This document shows positions 46,157-54,837 of a stretch of 64,000 nucleotides of DNA, piece after piece. The notes beneath the pieces are model-generated. The model did no database searches, was not told the DNA's origin, and saw only the letters and a list, made by a program, of their open reading frames with translations. Source of the DNA: Streptomyces mirabilis (GTDB taxonomy: Bacteria; Actinomycetota; Actinomycetes; Streptomycetales; Streptomycetaceae); NCBI RefSeq assembly GCF_039503195.1, contig NZ_JBCJKP010000001.1:3410001-3474000 (forward strand), written 5' to 3'. Position numbers and translations under genes: made by a program. Position 1 is the first letter of the stretch. Every line of letters begins with the position of its first letter.

Positions 46157-47422
46157 ATGGACCGTCAGAATGGTGGGTGGTCGCCGATGCCCTGTCCCGC
46201 GCTGCCCGACGGGTTCGACTTCACCGACCCCGATCTGCTGCACCACCGCGTGCCCCTGCCGGAGTTCGCCGAACTGCGCCGGGCCGAACCCGTCCGCTGG
46301 ATCCCCCAGCCCGCCGGTCTGGCCGGCTTCCAGGACGAGGGCTACTGGGCGGTGACCCGGCACGCGGACGTCAAGTACGTCTCCACGCACCCGGAGATCT
46401 ACTCCTCCTCCCTCAACACCGCGATCATCCGCTTCCACGAGCACATGCAGCGCGACGCGATCGACGCCCAGCGGCTGATCCTGCTCAACATGGACCCGCC
46501 CGAGCACACCCGTGTCCGCCAGATCGTGCAACGCGGTTTCACGCCAAGGGCCATCCGCGCGCTGGAGGAACGGCTCCGCTCCCGCGCCCTCGCGATCGTC
46601 GAGGGCGCCCGCGCCCACTCGGGACCCTTCGACTTCGTCACCGAGGTCGCCTGCGAACTGCCCCTCCAGGCGATAGCCGAGCTGATCGGCGTGCCCCAGG
46701 ACGACCGCATCAAGATCTTCGAGTGGTCCAACAAGATGATCGCGTACGACGACCCGGAGTACGCCATCACCGAGGAGGTCGGCGCCGAGTCGGCCGCCGA
46801 GCTGATCTCGTACGCCATGAACATGGCCGCCGACCGCAAGCAGTGCCCGGCCAAGGACATCGTCAGCACGCTGGTGGCGGCCGAGGACGAGGGCAACCTC
46901 GGGTCCGACGAGTTCGGCTTCTTCGTGCTGATGCTGTCGGTCGCCGGCAACGAGACCACCCGTAACGCCATCACCCACGGCATGCACGCCTTCCTCACCC
47001 ACCCCGAGCAGTGGGAGCTGTACAAGAGCACCCGCCCGGCGACCACGGCCGAGGAGATCGTGCGGTGGGCGACCCCGGTCGTCTCCTTCCAGCGCACCGC
47101 CACCCAGGACACCGAACTCGGCGGCAAGCAGATCAAGAAGGGCGACCGCGTCGGCATCTTCTACGCCTCCGCCAACCACGACCCCGAGGTCTTCGAGAAC
47201 CCGGACACCTTCGACATCACCCGCGACCCCAACCCCCACCTCGGCTTCGGCGGCGGAGGCCCCCACTACTGCCTCGGCAAGTCCCTGGCCGTCCTCGAGA
47301 TCGACCTCATCTTCAACGCGATCGCCGACGCGATGCCGGACCTCACCCTGGTCGGCGACCCGCGCCGACTGCGCTCCGCCTGGATCAACGGCGTCAAGGA
47401 ACTCCAGGTCGACGCCGGCTGA
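46157..47422 (+). CDS. cyp125: CYP125-family steroid C26/27-hydroxylating cytochrome P450
   Basis: A 421-residue P450 that in actinobacteria starts sterol side-chain breakdown by oxidising the terminal carbon. The I-helix oxygen motif is SVAGNETTRNAITHG, the ExxR helix is EEIVRWATPVVSFQRT, and the heme ligand Cys372 lies in GFGGGGPHYCLGKSL. The N-terminal PDGFDFTDPDLLHHR and CELPLQAIAELIGVPQDDR follow M. tuberculosis CYP125A1 closely. ATG 46157 is used; ATG 46187 (MPCPALPDGFDF) has a better ribosome site and may be the true start. Electrons could come from the 3Fe-4S ferredoxin at 23551. Confidence 0.93.
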   Translation: MDRQNGGWSPMPCPALPDGFDFTDPDLLHHRVPLPEFAELRRAEPVRWIPQPAGLAGFQDEGYWAVTRHADVKYVSTHPEIYSSSLNTAIIRFHEHMQRDAIDAQRLILLNMDPPEHTRVRQIVQRGFTPRAIRALEERLRSRALAIVEGARAHSGPFDFVTEVACELPLQAIAELIGVPQDDRIKIFEWSNKMIAYDDPEYAITEEVGAESAAELISYAMNMAADRKQCPAKDIVSTLVAAEDEGNLGSDEFGFFVLMLSVAGNETTRNAITHGMHAFLTHPEQWELYKSTRPATTAEEIVRWATPVVSFQRTATQDTELGGKQIKKGDRVGIFYASANHDPEVFENPDTFDITRDPNPHLGFGGGGPHYCLGKSLAVLEIDLIFNAIADAMPDLTLVGDPRRLRSAWINGVKELQVDAG

Positions 47423-47475
47423 CCGCACCGCACGCTCGGGCCGACGGACTCCCGGTGTCCGCCGGCCCGTCCCGC

Positions 47476-47516
47476 GGGAGGCAGGGGCATCCTCCTACGC
47501 CCCGCCCCTGCCTCCC
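47476..47516 (+). terminator. terminator hairpin after cyp125
   Basis: GGGAGGCAGGGGC (47476-47488) pairs with its complement at 47504-47516 around a 15-base loop, 53 bases after the stop. Confidence 0.75.
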
Positions 47517-47627
47517 CCGAGACGAACCTCCGATGAACGTCACCGTTCCGTTTCGCGTCTTCACCGGTGGCTCAGCCATCCCCCCACCTCCGAAGACAAC
47601 CGACGCTTCGAACGGAACCGGTGCACC

Positions 47628-49256
47628 GTGGTCTCTGCCGAGCTGACCCCCGTCCGGCCCGACCACCCGGCCGTACGCAGAAAACGCCCGCCTCACGCGT
47701 TCTGGCTGCGCCACCGTCTCCCTCTCCTCGTCACCCTCCCCGTGCTGCCGCTGTACGCGGTGTGGTGGGCCTTCCTCGCGACCGGCGGTGGCGATCTCGC
47801 GGCCCAGGTGGCGTGGGCGGAGTTCGTGGCGCGGCACGGCGGATCGGCGTACAACCTCTTCTGGTACGGCGGGATGCACACCGCCAACTACAGCCTGATC
47901 TCGCCGTATCTGATGGCCGCGCTGGGTGTGCGCCCGGTGACGGTGGTCTCCGGGCTCGCCGCCACCTGGCTGGCCGCCGTGCTGATCGCCCGCACGGGGA
48001 TACGGCGGCCGGTGGGCCCCGCGCTGCTGGCCTCGCTCGCACTGTGGTGCAACGTCGCCTCGGGGCGCACCACCTTCGCGCTGGGCGTCGCCCTCGGTCT
48101 CGCCGCCTGTGTGCTGCTGACGGGCGAGCGGCGGACGCTGCAGGCGGCGGCGTACGCGGCACTGACGACCATGGCGAGTCCGGTGGCCGGACTGTTCCTG
48201 GTGGTGGTGGGCGCCGGGCATCTCGCCGTACGGGACCGGGTGCGGGCCGCGGTGCTGCTGGTGCCGCCGGTGGTCGTCGTCGGGGCGACCACACTGCTGT
48301 TCCCCTTCGCCGGACAGCAGTTGATGCCCTCGGGCCGGATCTGGCCGCCCGTGCTGCTGGGGCTGACCATCTCCACGCTGGCCCCGCGCGGCTGGCGGGT
48401 GGCCCGGTGGTGCGGGGTCGTGTACGCGGTCGGGACCGTGCTGACGTATCTGATCGCCTCCCCGGTGGGGACGAACGTGGAGCGGTTCGCGGAATTGTTC
48501 GCGCCCGCCGCGCTCCTCGCGTCGCTGCTCACCGCGCCCGGGGGGCGGCATGCGGTGCGGCGCGTGGCGCTGGTGGTGGCGCTCGTGCTGTCCGTCGCCT
48601 GGGTCGGACAGAAGACCGTGGACGACCTGGAGGTGTCCACGACCGTGCCCGCCTGGGCCGCCGACACGCACGGCGTCGTACGGACGCTGGAGCGGCTCGG
48701 CGCCGGCCGCGGCCGTGTCGAGGTGGTCCCGGCCCGCAACCACCGCGAGGCCTCCACGCTCGCCCCGCATGTGAACCTGGCGCGCGGCTGGAACCGTCAG
48801 CTGGACATGGAGCGGGGGCGGCTCTTCTACGACGGCACCTTCTCGGAGGCGACCTATCGGGCCTGGCTGGACCGCTGGGCGGTGGGATTCGTCGTGCTGC
48901 CGGCGGGAAAGCCGGACGGGTTCGCCGAGGCGGAGGCGCGGCTGGTGCGGAGCCGGCCCGCGTGGCTGGAGCCGGTGTGGAGCGACGCCAACTGGCAGGT
49001 GCTGCGGGTGCGCGACGCCGTGCCGCTGGTGTCGGCGCCCGGCTCCGTGCTGCGCACGACGAGCGCCGAGGTGGACGTACGGGTGCCGAGGCCCGGCCCG
49101 GTGACCGTGCGGGTCGCGTACTCACCGTGGCTGCGCGCGCCGGGCGGCTGCCTGACACGGGACGGCGAGTTCACGCGGCTGACGGTGACCGAGCCGGGTG
49201 AGTACCGGATCAGCTCGGGGTACGGCCCGTCGCCGGGACCGGCTCCTTCATGCTGA
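47628..49256 (+). CDS. polytopic membrane protein with extracytoplasmic tail
   Basis: A 542-residue protein. About ten membrane helices fill residues 28-345 (LPLLVTLPVLPLYAVWWAFLA onward), with WYGGMHTANYSLISPYLMAALGVRP in the first periplasmic loop, resembling GT-C-type glycosyltransferases more than transporters. The remaining 190 residues (VDDLEVSTTVPAWAADTH onward) would be outside the cell and end in a beta-rich region. Homologues are often labelled MFS, but I see no MFS motif A. GTG 47628 is the likely start. The 3' end overlaps the convergent GT87-PAP2 gene by 47 bases. Confidence 0.75.
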   Translation: MVSAELTPVRPDHPAVRRKRPPHAFWLRHRLPLLVTLPVLPLYAVWWAFLATGGGDLAAQVAWAEFVARHGGSAYNLFWYGGMHTANYSLISPYLMAALGVRPVTVVSGLAATWLAAVLIARTGIRRPVGPALLASLALWCNVASGRTTFALGVALGLAACVLLTGERRTLQAAAYAALTTMASPVAGLFLVVVGAGHLAVRDRVRAAVLLVPPVVVVGATTLLFPFAGQQLMPSGRIWPPVLLGLTISTLAPRGWRVARWCGVVYAVGTVLTYLIASPVGTNVERFAELFAPAALLASLLTAPGGRHAVRRVALVVALVLSVAWVGQKTVDDLEVSTTVPAWAADTHGVVRTLERLGAGRGRVEVVPARNHREASTLAPHVNLARGWNRQLDMERGRLFYDGTFSEATYRAWLDRWAVGFVVLPAGKPDGFAEAEARLVRSRPAWLEPVWSDANWQVLRVRDAVPLVSAPGSVLRTTSAEVDVRVPRPGPVTVRVAYSPWLRAPGGCLTRDGEFTRLTVTEPGEYRISSGYGPSPGPAPSC

Positions 49257-51261
49257 CCTCCACGGGCTTCATCAGCGGCCTCGGCCGCGGCCCCTGGAGG
49301 AGGTGGGTCAGGCCGAAGCCCGCGCCGACGACGGCCGCGCCGCCCACCGCGTCCAGCACCCAGTGGTTGCCGGTCGCCACGATCGCGGAGACCGTGAACA
49401 GCGGGTGCAGCAGTCCGAGCGCCTTCATCCACCACTTGGGCGCCAGGACCGCGATGACGACTCCGCACCACAGGGACCAGCCGAAGTGCAGCGAGGGCAT
49501 CGCCGCGTACTGGTTGGTCAGCGCGGTCAGCGTGCCGTAGTCCGGCTTGGAGAAGTCCTGCACGCCGTGCACGGTGTCGATGACGCCGAGGCCCGGCATC
49601 AGGCGCGGCGGGGCGAGCGGGAAGATCCAGAAGCCGAGGAGCGCGATGAGGGTGGCGAAGCCGAGCGCCGAGCGCGCCCAGCGGTAGTCGCCGGGGCGGC
49701 GGGCGTAGAGCACGGCGAGGACGGTGAGCGGGACGACGAAGTGGAACGACTCGTAGTAGAAGTCGAAGAAGTCCCGCAGCCACTCGACCTTGAACACGGC
49801 GTGGTTGACCCAGTGCTCGATGTCGATGTGCAGGAACCGCTCGATGGAGAGGATCTGGTCGCCGTGGTGTTCGGCGGTGGTCCGGCCGCCCGCGTTGGTG
49901 CCGCCCGTCGCGGCGAGCCTGACCTGCTGGTAGGCGGAGTAGCCGACGCGGATCAGGAGCAGTTCGAGCAGCAGGTTCGGGCGGGTGAACACGCGGCCGA
50001 GGAAGGGGAGCAGCGGCACCCGCTTCCAGCGCGTGGGGACGGACCGGGCGTAGTCGGTGGGGATCGGCGCCCGGTAGTGCTCCGAGGTGCGGGAGAGGAA
50101 GGGCACGATCGTGGCGGCGGCGAGCGCGGCGAGCAGCACCACGTTGTCGCGCAGCGGGAAGAGCGCCGCCATGTTCGGCAGCATCATCTTCGCGGGCAGC
50201 GTCATGACGAGGATGACGGCGACGGGCCACATGGGGCGGTCCGAGGTCTTCTTGCCGACCCTGCCGACCAGCGCGAGCAGCACCCACAGCAGCTGGTGCT
50301 GCCAGGACGTGGGCGAGACGACGACGGCGACACAGCCGGTGATCGCCACGGCCAGCAGCAGCTGCCCGTCCCGTGCGTAGCGGATGGCGCGGCGCAGGCC
50401 GAGGGCGGCGACCGCGGCGCCCAGCAGCAGGAACAGGGTGATCTCCAGCGGGCCGTTGAGGCCGAGCCGCAGCAGCGCGCCGTGCAGCGACTGGTTGGAG
50501 AGGTCGTCGGCGTCCCCGCCGAGGCCGACGCCCGCCAGGTGGTGCACCCAGTAGGTGGTGGAGTCGTGCGGCATCGCGGCCCAGGCGAGCGCGCCGAGGC
50601 CGGCGAAGGTGATCGCGGTGGATTCGACGGCGCGGCGGCGCCCGGTGAACCAGAGCAGCGGCGCGAAGAGCAGCATGGTGGGCTGCAGGGCGGCGGCGAC
50701 ACCGATCAGCAGGCCGCTGGCACGCTCACCCCGGACGGCGAAGCAGCCCAGCAGGACGAGCAGCACCGGAATGATGCTGGTCTGGCCGAGATAGAGGGCG
50801 TTGCGCACCGGCAGTGACAGCATCAGCAGGCTGATCGCGACGGGCGCGGCGAGCAGGGCGGTGCGCCGGCTCACCGGCTGGGGCAGGGCGCGTGCGACGA
50901 CCAGGCCGAGCACGACGACAAGCGAGAGACTGCCGAAGGTCCAGCCCCAGCCGAGTGCCTGTTCGGCGGCGCGGGTGAGGGGTTTGAGGACGAGTCCTCC
51001 GAAGGGGGTGCCGGTGAACTGCGTCGAGTCGTACAGCGATCCCTTCACGTGCAGGACGCCGTTGGGTCCGACCCAGGTCTCCAGGTCCGTCAGCCGTTCC
51101 CCTTTCGGGATGCTCAGCACGACGGTGACCTGCCGTATCGCCAGGACCGCGGCGATCACCCACAGTCCTATCCGGATCGCGCGCAGTCTCGCTCTCGCCG
51201 AGTCCGCCGCCCCCGCCCCGAAGGCATTGCCCGCTGTCCCGCCGTGCTCAACGTTCGCCAC
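49210..51261 (-). CDS. fused GT87 glycosyltransferase and PAP2 phosphatase
   Basis: A 683-residue membrane protein. Residues 25-400 form a GT-C/GT87 polyprenyl-phosphate-mannose-dependent mannosyltransferase-like unit (PFGGLVLKPL, LQPTMLLFAPLLWF, SPTSWQHQLLWVLLAL). Residues 430-670 form a PAP2 domain with YAAMPSLHFGWSLWCG and VATGNHWVLDAVGG, the motif 2 and 3 histidines, while the N-terminal Lys-Arg motif 1 is unclear. The phosphatase could recycle the lipid carrier or remove a phosphate from the glycolipid product. ATG 51261 is the start. Confidence 0.85.
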   Translation of the reverse strand: MANVEHGGTAGNAFGAGAADSARARLRAIRIGLWVIAAVLAIRQVTVVLSIPKGERLTDLETWVGPNGVLHVKGSLYDSTQFTGTPFGGLVLKPLTRAAEQALGWGWTFGSLSLVVVLGLVVARALPQPVSRRTALLAAPVAISLLMLSLPVRNALYLGQTSIIPVLLVLLGCFAVRGERASGLLIGVAAALQPTMLLFAPLLWFTGRRRAVESTAITFAGLGALAWAAMPHDSTTYWVHHLAGVGLGGDADDLSNQSLHGALLRLGLNGPLEITLFLLLGAAVAALGLRRAIRYARDGQLLLAVAITGCVAVVVSPTSWQHQLLWVLLALVGRVGKKTSDRPMWPVAVILVMTLPAKMMLPNMAALFPLRDNVVLLAALAAATIVPFLSRTSEHYRAPIPTDYARSVPTRWKRVPLLPFLGRVFTRPNLLLELLLIRVGYSAYQQVRLAATGGTNAGGRTTAEHHGDQILSIERFLHIDIEHWVNHAVFKVEWLRDFFDFYYESFHFVVPLTVLAVLYARRPGDYRWARSALGFATLIALLGFWIFPLAPPRLMPGLGVIDTVHGVQDFSKPDYGTLTALTNQYAAMPSLHFGWSLWCGVVIAVLAPKWWMKALGLLHPLFTVSAIVATGNHWVLDAVGGAAVVGAGFGLTHLLQGPRPRPLMKPVEVSMKEPVPATGRTPS

Positions 51262-51636
51262 GCCCCGCCGACCCTCCCACCCCGTTTGTCCCGTTCGTCC
51301 CGCGTGCCCCGTGCGTCCGGACCCCGCTCGGACCTTACGAGGCTCGCACGCCCCGATGGAGAGACGCAGGCAACCCCCTCTTCACCTGACGATCCCCCGC
51401 CTTTTGTCCGGATGAAGATAGTGCGTGCATGGTTCCGGTTCCCCCGTTCGTTCGCGACTTAGCTCACAGAGAGGCCCCGGAAAAGCGGCGCTCGACCGGG
51501 CCTGCACCCCTGCGTACGGCGCATTTATTTGCACTATGCATCGAGTTGCCTACGGCACGTGATGCGGACGAGTGCCCCTATGGTCGCTTTTCGGCCCACT
51601 TCCGGGTGAGCCACGTCCCCGTCCCCTACGAAGGGC
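51262..51636. other. intergenic region between divergent GT87-PAP2 and ProP-like genes
   Basis: These 375 bases carry no convincing gene. The stretch 51520-51550 (GCATTTATTTGCACTATGCATC) is strikingly AT-rich for this genome and probably holds promoter elements of the transporter gene. GAAGATAGT near 51413 is another -10-like element. No clear operator palindrome is seen. Confidence 0.5.
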
Positions 51637-53016
51637 ATGCCCTTGCCGTCCGCCACAGCAGTCACCCCCGCCGTACCCCGACCCCGGACCCCCGCGCCGC
51701 CCGAGGCCTACGTCACCGATCCGGCCCTGGTCAAACGGGCCGTCAAGGCGGCGGCCCTCGGCAACGCGATGGAGTGGTTCGACTTCGGTGTCTACAGCTA
51801 CATCGCGGTGACGCTGGGCAAGGTCTTCTTCCCCTCCGGCAACCCCACCGCGCAGTTGCTGTCCACTTTCGGCGCCTTCGCCGCGGCCTTCCTCGTCCGC
51901 CCGCTCGGCGGCATGGTCTTCGGCCCGCTCGGCGACCGCGTCGGCCGCCAGAAGGTCCTCGCCCTCACCATGATCATGATGGCGGCGGGCACCTTCGCGA
52001 TCGGCCTGATCCCGTCGTACGCCACGATCGGCGTCGGCGCTCCCCTGCTGCTGCTCGCGGCCCGGCTCGTCCAGGGCTTCTCCACCGGCGGCGAGTACGC
52101 GGGCGCCTCCACCTTCATCGCCGAGTACGCGCCCGACAAGAAGCGCGGCTTCTTCGGGAGCTGGCTGGAGTTCGGCACCCTCGCCGGATACATCGGCGGC
52201 GCCGGCCTGGTCACCCTCATGACCGCCTTCCTGTCCACCGAGGACCTGCTGTCCTGGGGCTGGCGCGTGCCGTTCCTGATCGCGGGCCCGATGGGGATCA
52301 TCGGCCTGTATCTGCGGATGCGCCTGGAGGAGACCCCGGCGTTCGCGGCGGAACTGGCGAAGGCCTCCAAGAAGGAGGCGGACCGCCCCAAGGTGCGGCT
52401 GCGCGACATGGTCGCGGGCCAGTGGCGCGCGCTGCTGCTCTGCGTCGGCCTGGTGCTGGTCTTCAACGTCACCGACTACATGCTGCTGTCGTACATGCCG
52501 AGCTATCTGACGAGCGAGCTGAAGTACGACGAGACGCACGGCCTGCTGGTCGTCCTCGGCGTGATGGCGCTGATGATGATCGTCCAGCCCTTCGCGGGCG
52601 CGCTGACCGACCGGATCGGCCGCCGCCCGGTGATCGCCGCGGGCTGCGTCGGCTTCCTCGCCCTGTCCGTACCGGCGCTCCTGCTGATCCGCCAGGGCAG
52701 TCTGCTCGCGGTCGCGCTCGGCATGGGCGCGCTGGGCCTGCTGCTGGTCTGCTTCACCTCCGCGATGCCCGCCGCACTCCCGGCGCTCTTCCCGACCAAG
52801 GTCCGCTACGGCTCGCTGTCCATCGGTTTCAACGTCTCCGTCTCGCTCTTCGGCGGTACGACCCCGCTGGTGACCACGGCGCTCATCGGGGCGACCGGGA
52901 ACATGATGATGCCCGCCTACTACATGATGGCCGCGGCCGTCGTCGGTGGCGTGGCGGTGTGGTTCATGACCGAGTCCGCGGGTCGCCCGCTGCCGGGCTC
53001 CGCGCCCGCCGTGTAG
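51637..53016 (+). CDS. proP: ProP-like MHS-family osmoprotectant:H+ symporter
   Basis: A 459-residue 12-helix transporter of the metabolite:H+ symporter branch of MFS. Signatures are GNAMEWFDFGVYSYIAV in helix 1, RPLGGMVFGPLGDRVGRQKVL (motif A), QGFSTGGEYAGASTFIAEYAP in helix 4 and GALTDRIGRRPVI after helix 8. These are shared with ProP, the proline/glycine betaine importer. It lacks the long C-terminal coiled coil of E. coli ProP. ATG 51637 is close to a weak AAGG site. Confidence 0.85.
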   Translation: MPLPSATAVTPAVPRPRTPAPPEAYVTDPALVKRAVKAAALGNAMEWFDFGVYSYIAVTLGKVFFPSGNPTAQLLSTFGAFAAAFLVRPLGGMVFGPLGDRVGRQKVLALTMIMMAAGTFAIGLIPSYATIGVGAPLLLLAARLVQGFSTGGEYAGASTFIAEYAPDKKRGFFGSWLEFGTLAGYIGGAGLVTLMTAFLSTEDLLSWGWRVPFLIAGPMGIIGLYLRMRLEETPAFAAELAKASKKEADRPKVRLRDMVAGQWRALLLCVGLVLVFNVTDYMLLSYMPSYLTSELKYDETHGLLVVLGVMALMMIVQPFAGALTDRIGRRPVIAAGCVGFLALSVPALLLIRQGSLLAVALGMGALGLLLVCFTSAMPAALPALFPTKVRYGSLSIGFNVSVSLFGGTTPLVTTALIGATGNMMMPAYYMMAAAVVGGVAVWFMTESAGRPLPGSAPAV

Positions 53017-53030
53017 GTTGGGTCGCGGGA

Positions 53031-53051
53031 CTAGTTAGGACATCTAACTAG
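53031..53051. promoter_or_regulatory. 8-5-8 inverted repeat upstream of O-methyltransferase
   Basis: CTAGTTAG, five bases, CTAACTAG, ending 21 bases before the ATG at 53072. It looks like the operator of a dimeric MarR- or TetR-type repressor, with the repressor not in view. Confidence 0.65.
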
Positions 53052-53071
53052 GCATACGAAAGGCATGGTTC

Positions 53072-53743
53072 ATGAGCGAGTCGCAGCTCTGGAACGAAGT
53101 CGACGACTACTTCGCCACCCTCCTCGCCCCCGCCGACGAGACCCTGACGGCGGCCCTGCGCGACAGCGACGCCGCGGGGCTGCCGCAGATCGCCGTCGCG
53201 CCGAACCAGGGCAAGCTGCTCCAGCTGCTCGCCGAGATCCAGGGCGCCCGCCGCATCCTGGAGATCGGCACCCTCGGCGGCTACAGCACCATCTGGCTGG
53301 GCCGCGCGCTCCCGGCCGACGGCAGGCTGATCACCTTCGAGTACGACGCCACGCACGCCGAGGTCGCCCGCCGCAACCTCGCCCGCGCGGGCCTCGACAA
53401 GATCACCGAGGTGCGGGTGGGCCCCGCGCTGGAGTCGCTGCCGAAGCTGGCCGAGGAGAACCCGGAGCCGTTCGACTTCGTGTTCATCGACGCCGACAAG
53501 GTGAACAACCCGCACTACGTCGAGTGGGCCCTCAAGCTCACCCGCCCCGGCAGCCTGATCGTCGTCGACAACGTCGTGCGCAGCGGGCGGGTCACCGAGG
53601 CGGGCAGCGCCGAACCGAGCGTGCGGGGCACCCGGGCCGCCCTCGAACTGATCGCCGCCCACCCGAAGTTGAGCGGTACGGCGATCCAGACGGTGGGCAG
53701 CAAGGGGTACGACGGGTTCGCGCTGGCGCGCGTGCTGGCCTGA
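53072..53743 (+). CDS. O-methyltransferase (caffeoyl-CoA/catechol type)
   Basis: A 223-residue SAM- and probably Mg-dependent O-methyltransferase. Motif I is ILEIGTLGGYSTIWLGRAL, followed by ITFEYDATHAEVARRNL; the metal-site acids are in FDFVFIDADKVNNPHYVEW and IVVDNVVRSGRV. The C-terminus (TAIQTVGSKGYDGFALARVLA) is typical. The gene directly follows the ProP-like gene but has its own operator-like palindrome. Substrate is likely a small catechol or phenolic (family inference). Confidence 0.9.
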   Translation: MSESQLWNEVDDYFATLLAPADETLTAALRDSDAAGLPQIAVAPNQGKLLQLLAEIQGARRILEIGTLGGYSTIWLGRALPADGRLITFEYDATHAEVARRNLARAGLDKITEVRVGPALESLPKLAEENPEPFDFVFIDADKVNNPHYVEWALKLTRPGSLIVVDNVVRSGRVTEAGSAEPSVRGTRAALELIAAHPKLSGTAIQTVGSKGYDGFALARVLA

Positions 53744-53768
53744 CGCCCGCTTCCCCCCTCCGGCGGGC

Positions 53769-54164
53769 TCAGGTCTCGTGGTAGAAACCCACGTTCACGC
53801 TGTGCGGTCCTGTGCGGTCGAGGATGACGATCTCTCCCGAACCGCCCGCGGGGAGCTTCGCCGTTCCGCCGTACGGGACGGCCTGGGTCGGCAGTCCGGC
53901 CAGCGTCAGCCGTACCTCGGCGGAGGGCTCCGGGCGTGACCCGTGCAGCCAGGTGACCTGCCAGGTACCGTCCGGGCCGCACAGGAACTCCAGGTGGACC
54001 CGGGAGACGAACAGCCAGTCGTCGGGGGTCGCGAGCCGGCACACGGCCCGGTCCCGGCCCACCCGCAGCACGGCTCCGGGGTCGCTCGGCGCGTCGGCCA
54101 TCAGCATTCCGGCCGTCGCGCCAGCGTCCGCCCCGGTGACCGAGGCCATGGTGAGTTCGAGCAC
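53769..54164 (-). CDS. short FHA-domain protein
   Basis: A 131-residue protein with a forkhead-associated-like domain. AVLRVGRDRAVCRLA carries the conserved Gly-Arg, FVSRVHLEFLCGPDGTWQVTWLHGS carries the Ser and His that contact phosphothreonine. The later part (VRLTLAGLPTQAVPYGGTAKL) completes the beta sandwich. It may read Ser/Thr-kinase phosphorylation. GTG 54164 has an AAGGAG site. It converges on the O-methyltransferase gene. Confidence 0.75.
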   Translation of the reverse strand: MLELTMASVTGADAGATAGMLMADAPSDPGAVLRVGRDRAVCRLATPDDWLFVSRVHLEFLCGPDGTWQVTWLHGSRPEPSAEVRLTLAGLPTQAVPYGGTAKLPAGGSGEIVILDRTGPHSVNVGFYHET

Positions 54165-54301
54165 GTGCGCTCCTTCGAGTTCCAGCGTTCATCCGGTCCG
54201 CGGCGCTTCAACCCTCCTGGTACCGGGTGTGGTTGACGCGCCGCCGCCGCATGATAAATCTCCCGATCGTCCGATCGTGTGTCGTACGGCACAATGGACG
54301 C

Positions 54302-54706
54302 ATGACCGAACGGAAGCCACCCGGGGTCAGCTTCGAGACCTGGGTCGACCGACAGATCCGTGAGGCGGAGGCCCGCGGCGAGTTCGCGGACCTGCCCGGT
54401 GCGGGCAGGCCGATGCCCGGCGTGACCGACACGCCGTACGACGAACTGTGGTGGATCAAGCGGAAGATGGCCCGCGAGGGGCTGTCGGTGCTGCCGCCGA
54501 CGCTGGCCCTGCGCAAGGAGGCCGAGGACGCGCTCGCGGCGGCCTCGGTGGCGCCCTCCGAGCGTGTCGTGCGCCGGATCGTCGAGGACATCAACACCAA
54601 GATCCGCGAGGTCATGTTCAAGCCGCCGCCGGGACCTCCCCTCGGCCTCAAGCCGTACGACGTGGACGAGATCGTCCGGGAGTGGCGCGAGCGCCGGGCC
54701 GGATGA
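54302..54706 (+). CDS. DUF1992 (DnaJ-C28 conserved) protein
   Basis: A 134-residue protein matching the DUF1992 pattern: SFETWVDRQIREAEARGEFADLPGAGRPM, then DELWWIKRKMAREGL and RKEAEDALAAA. The family is also found in the eukaryotic DNAJC28, without a J-domain here. Function is unknown. ATG 54302 was chosen; the frame opens further upstream without protein-like sequence. Confidence 0.88.
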   Translation: MTERKPPGVSFETWVDRQIREAEARGEFADLPGAGRPMPGVTDTPYDELWWIKRKMAREGLSVLPPTLALRKEAEDALAAASVAPSERVVRRIVEDINTKIREVMFKPPPGPPLGLKPYDVDEIVREWRERRAG

Positions 54707-54718
54707 CCCCGTCGACGG

Positions 54719-54760
54719 GTGAGGCCGCGCCCCGGAACATGGTCCGGGACGCGGCCTCAC
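54719..54760. terminator. bidirectional terminator hairpin
   Basis: GTGAGGCCGCG (54719-54729) pairs with CGCGGCCTCAC (54750-54760), and the inner CCCGGA/TCCGGG adds six pairs around ACATGG. It lies between convergent genes. Confidence 0.8.
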
Positions 54761-54787
54761 GGTGGCACTCGACGGTTCGGCCTCCTG

Positions 54788-54837
54788 ACAGGTGCAGGAG
54801 TCGCTCGGTCGCCTACAGGTGCAGGAGTCGCTCGGTC
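54788..54837. repeat. 27-bp-period tandem duplication at a gene 3' end
   Basis: ACAGGTGCAGGAGTCGCTCG plus three more bases occurs at 54788-54810 and 54815-54837. The second copy encodes the last residues (TERLLHL) and stop of the minus-strand gene at 54813; the first copy lies just beyond it. Confidence 0.7.
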
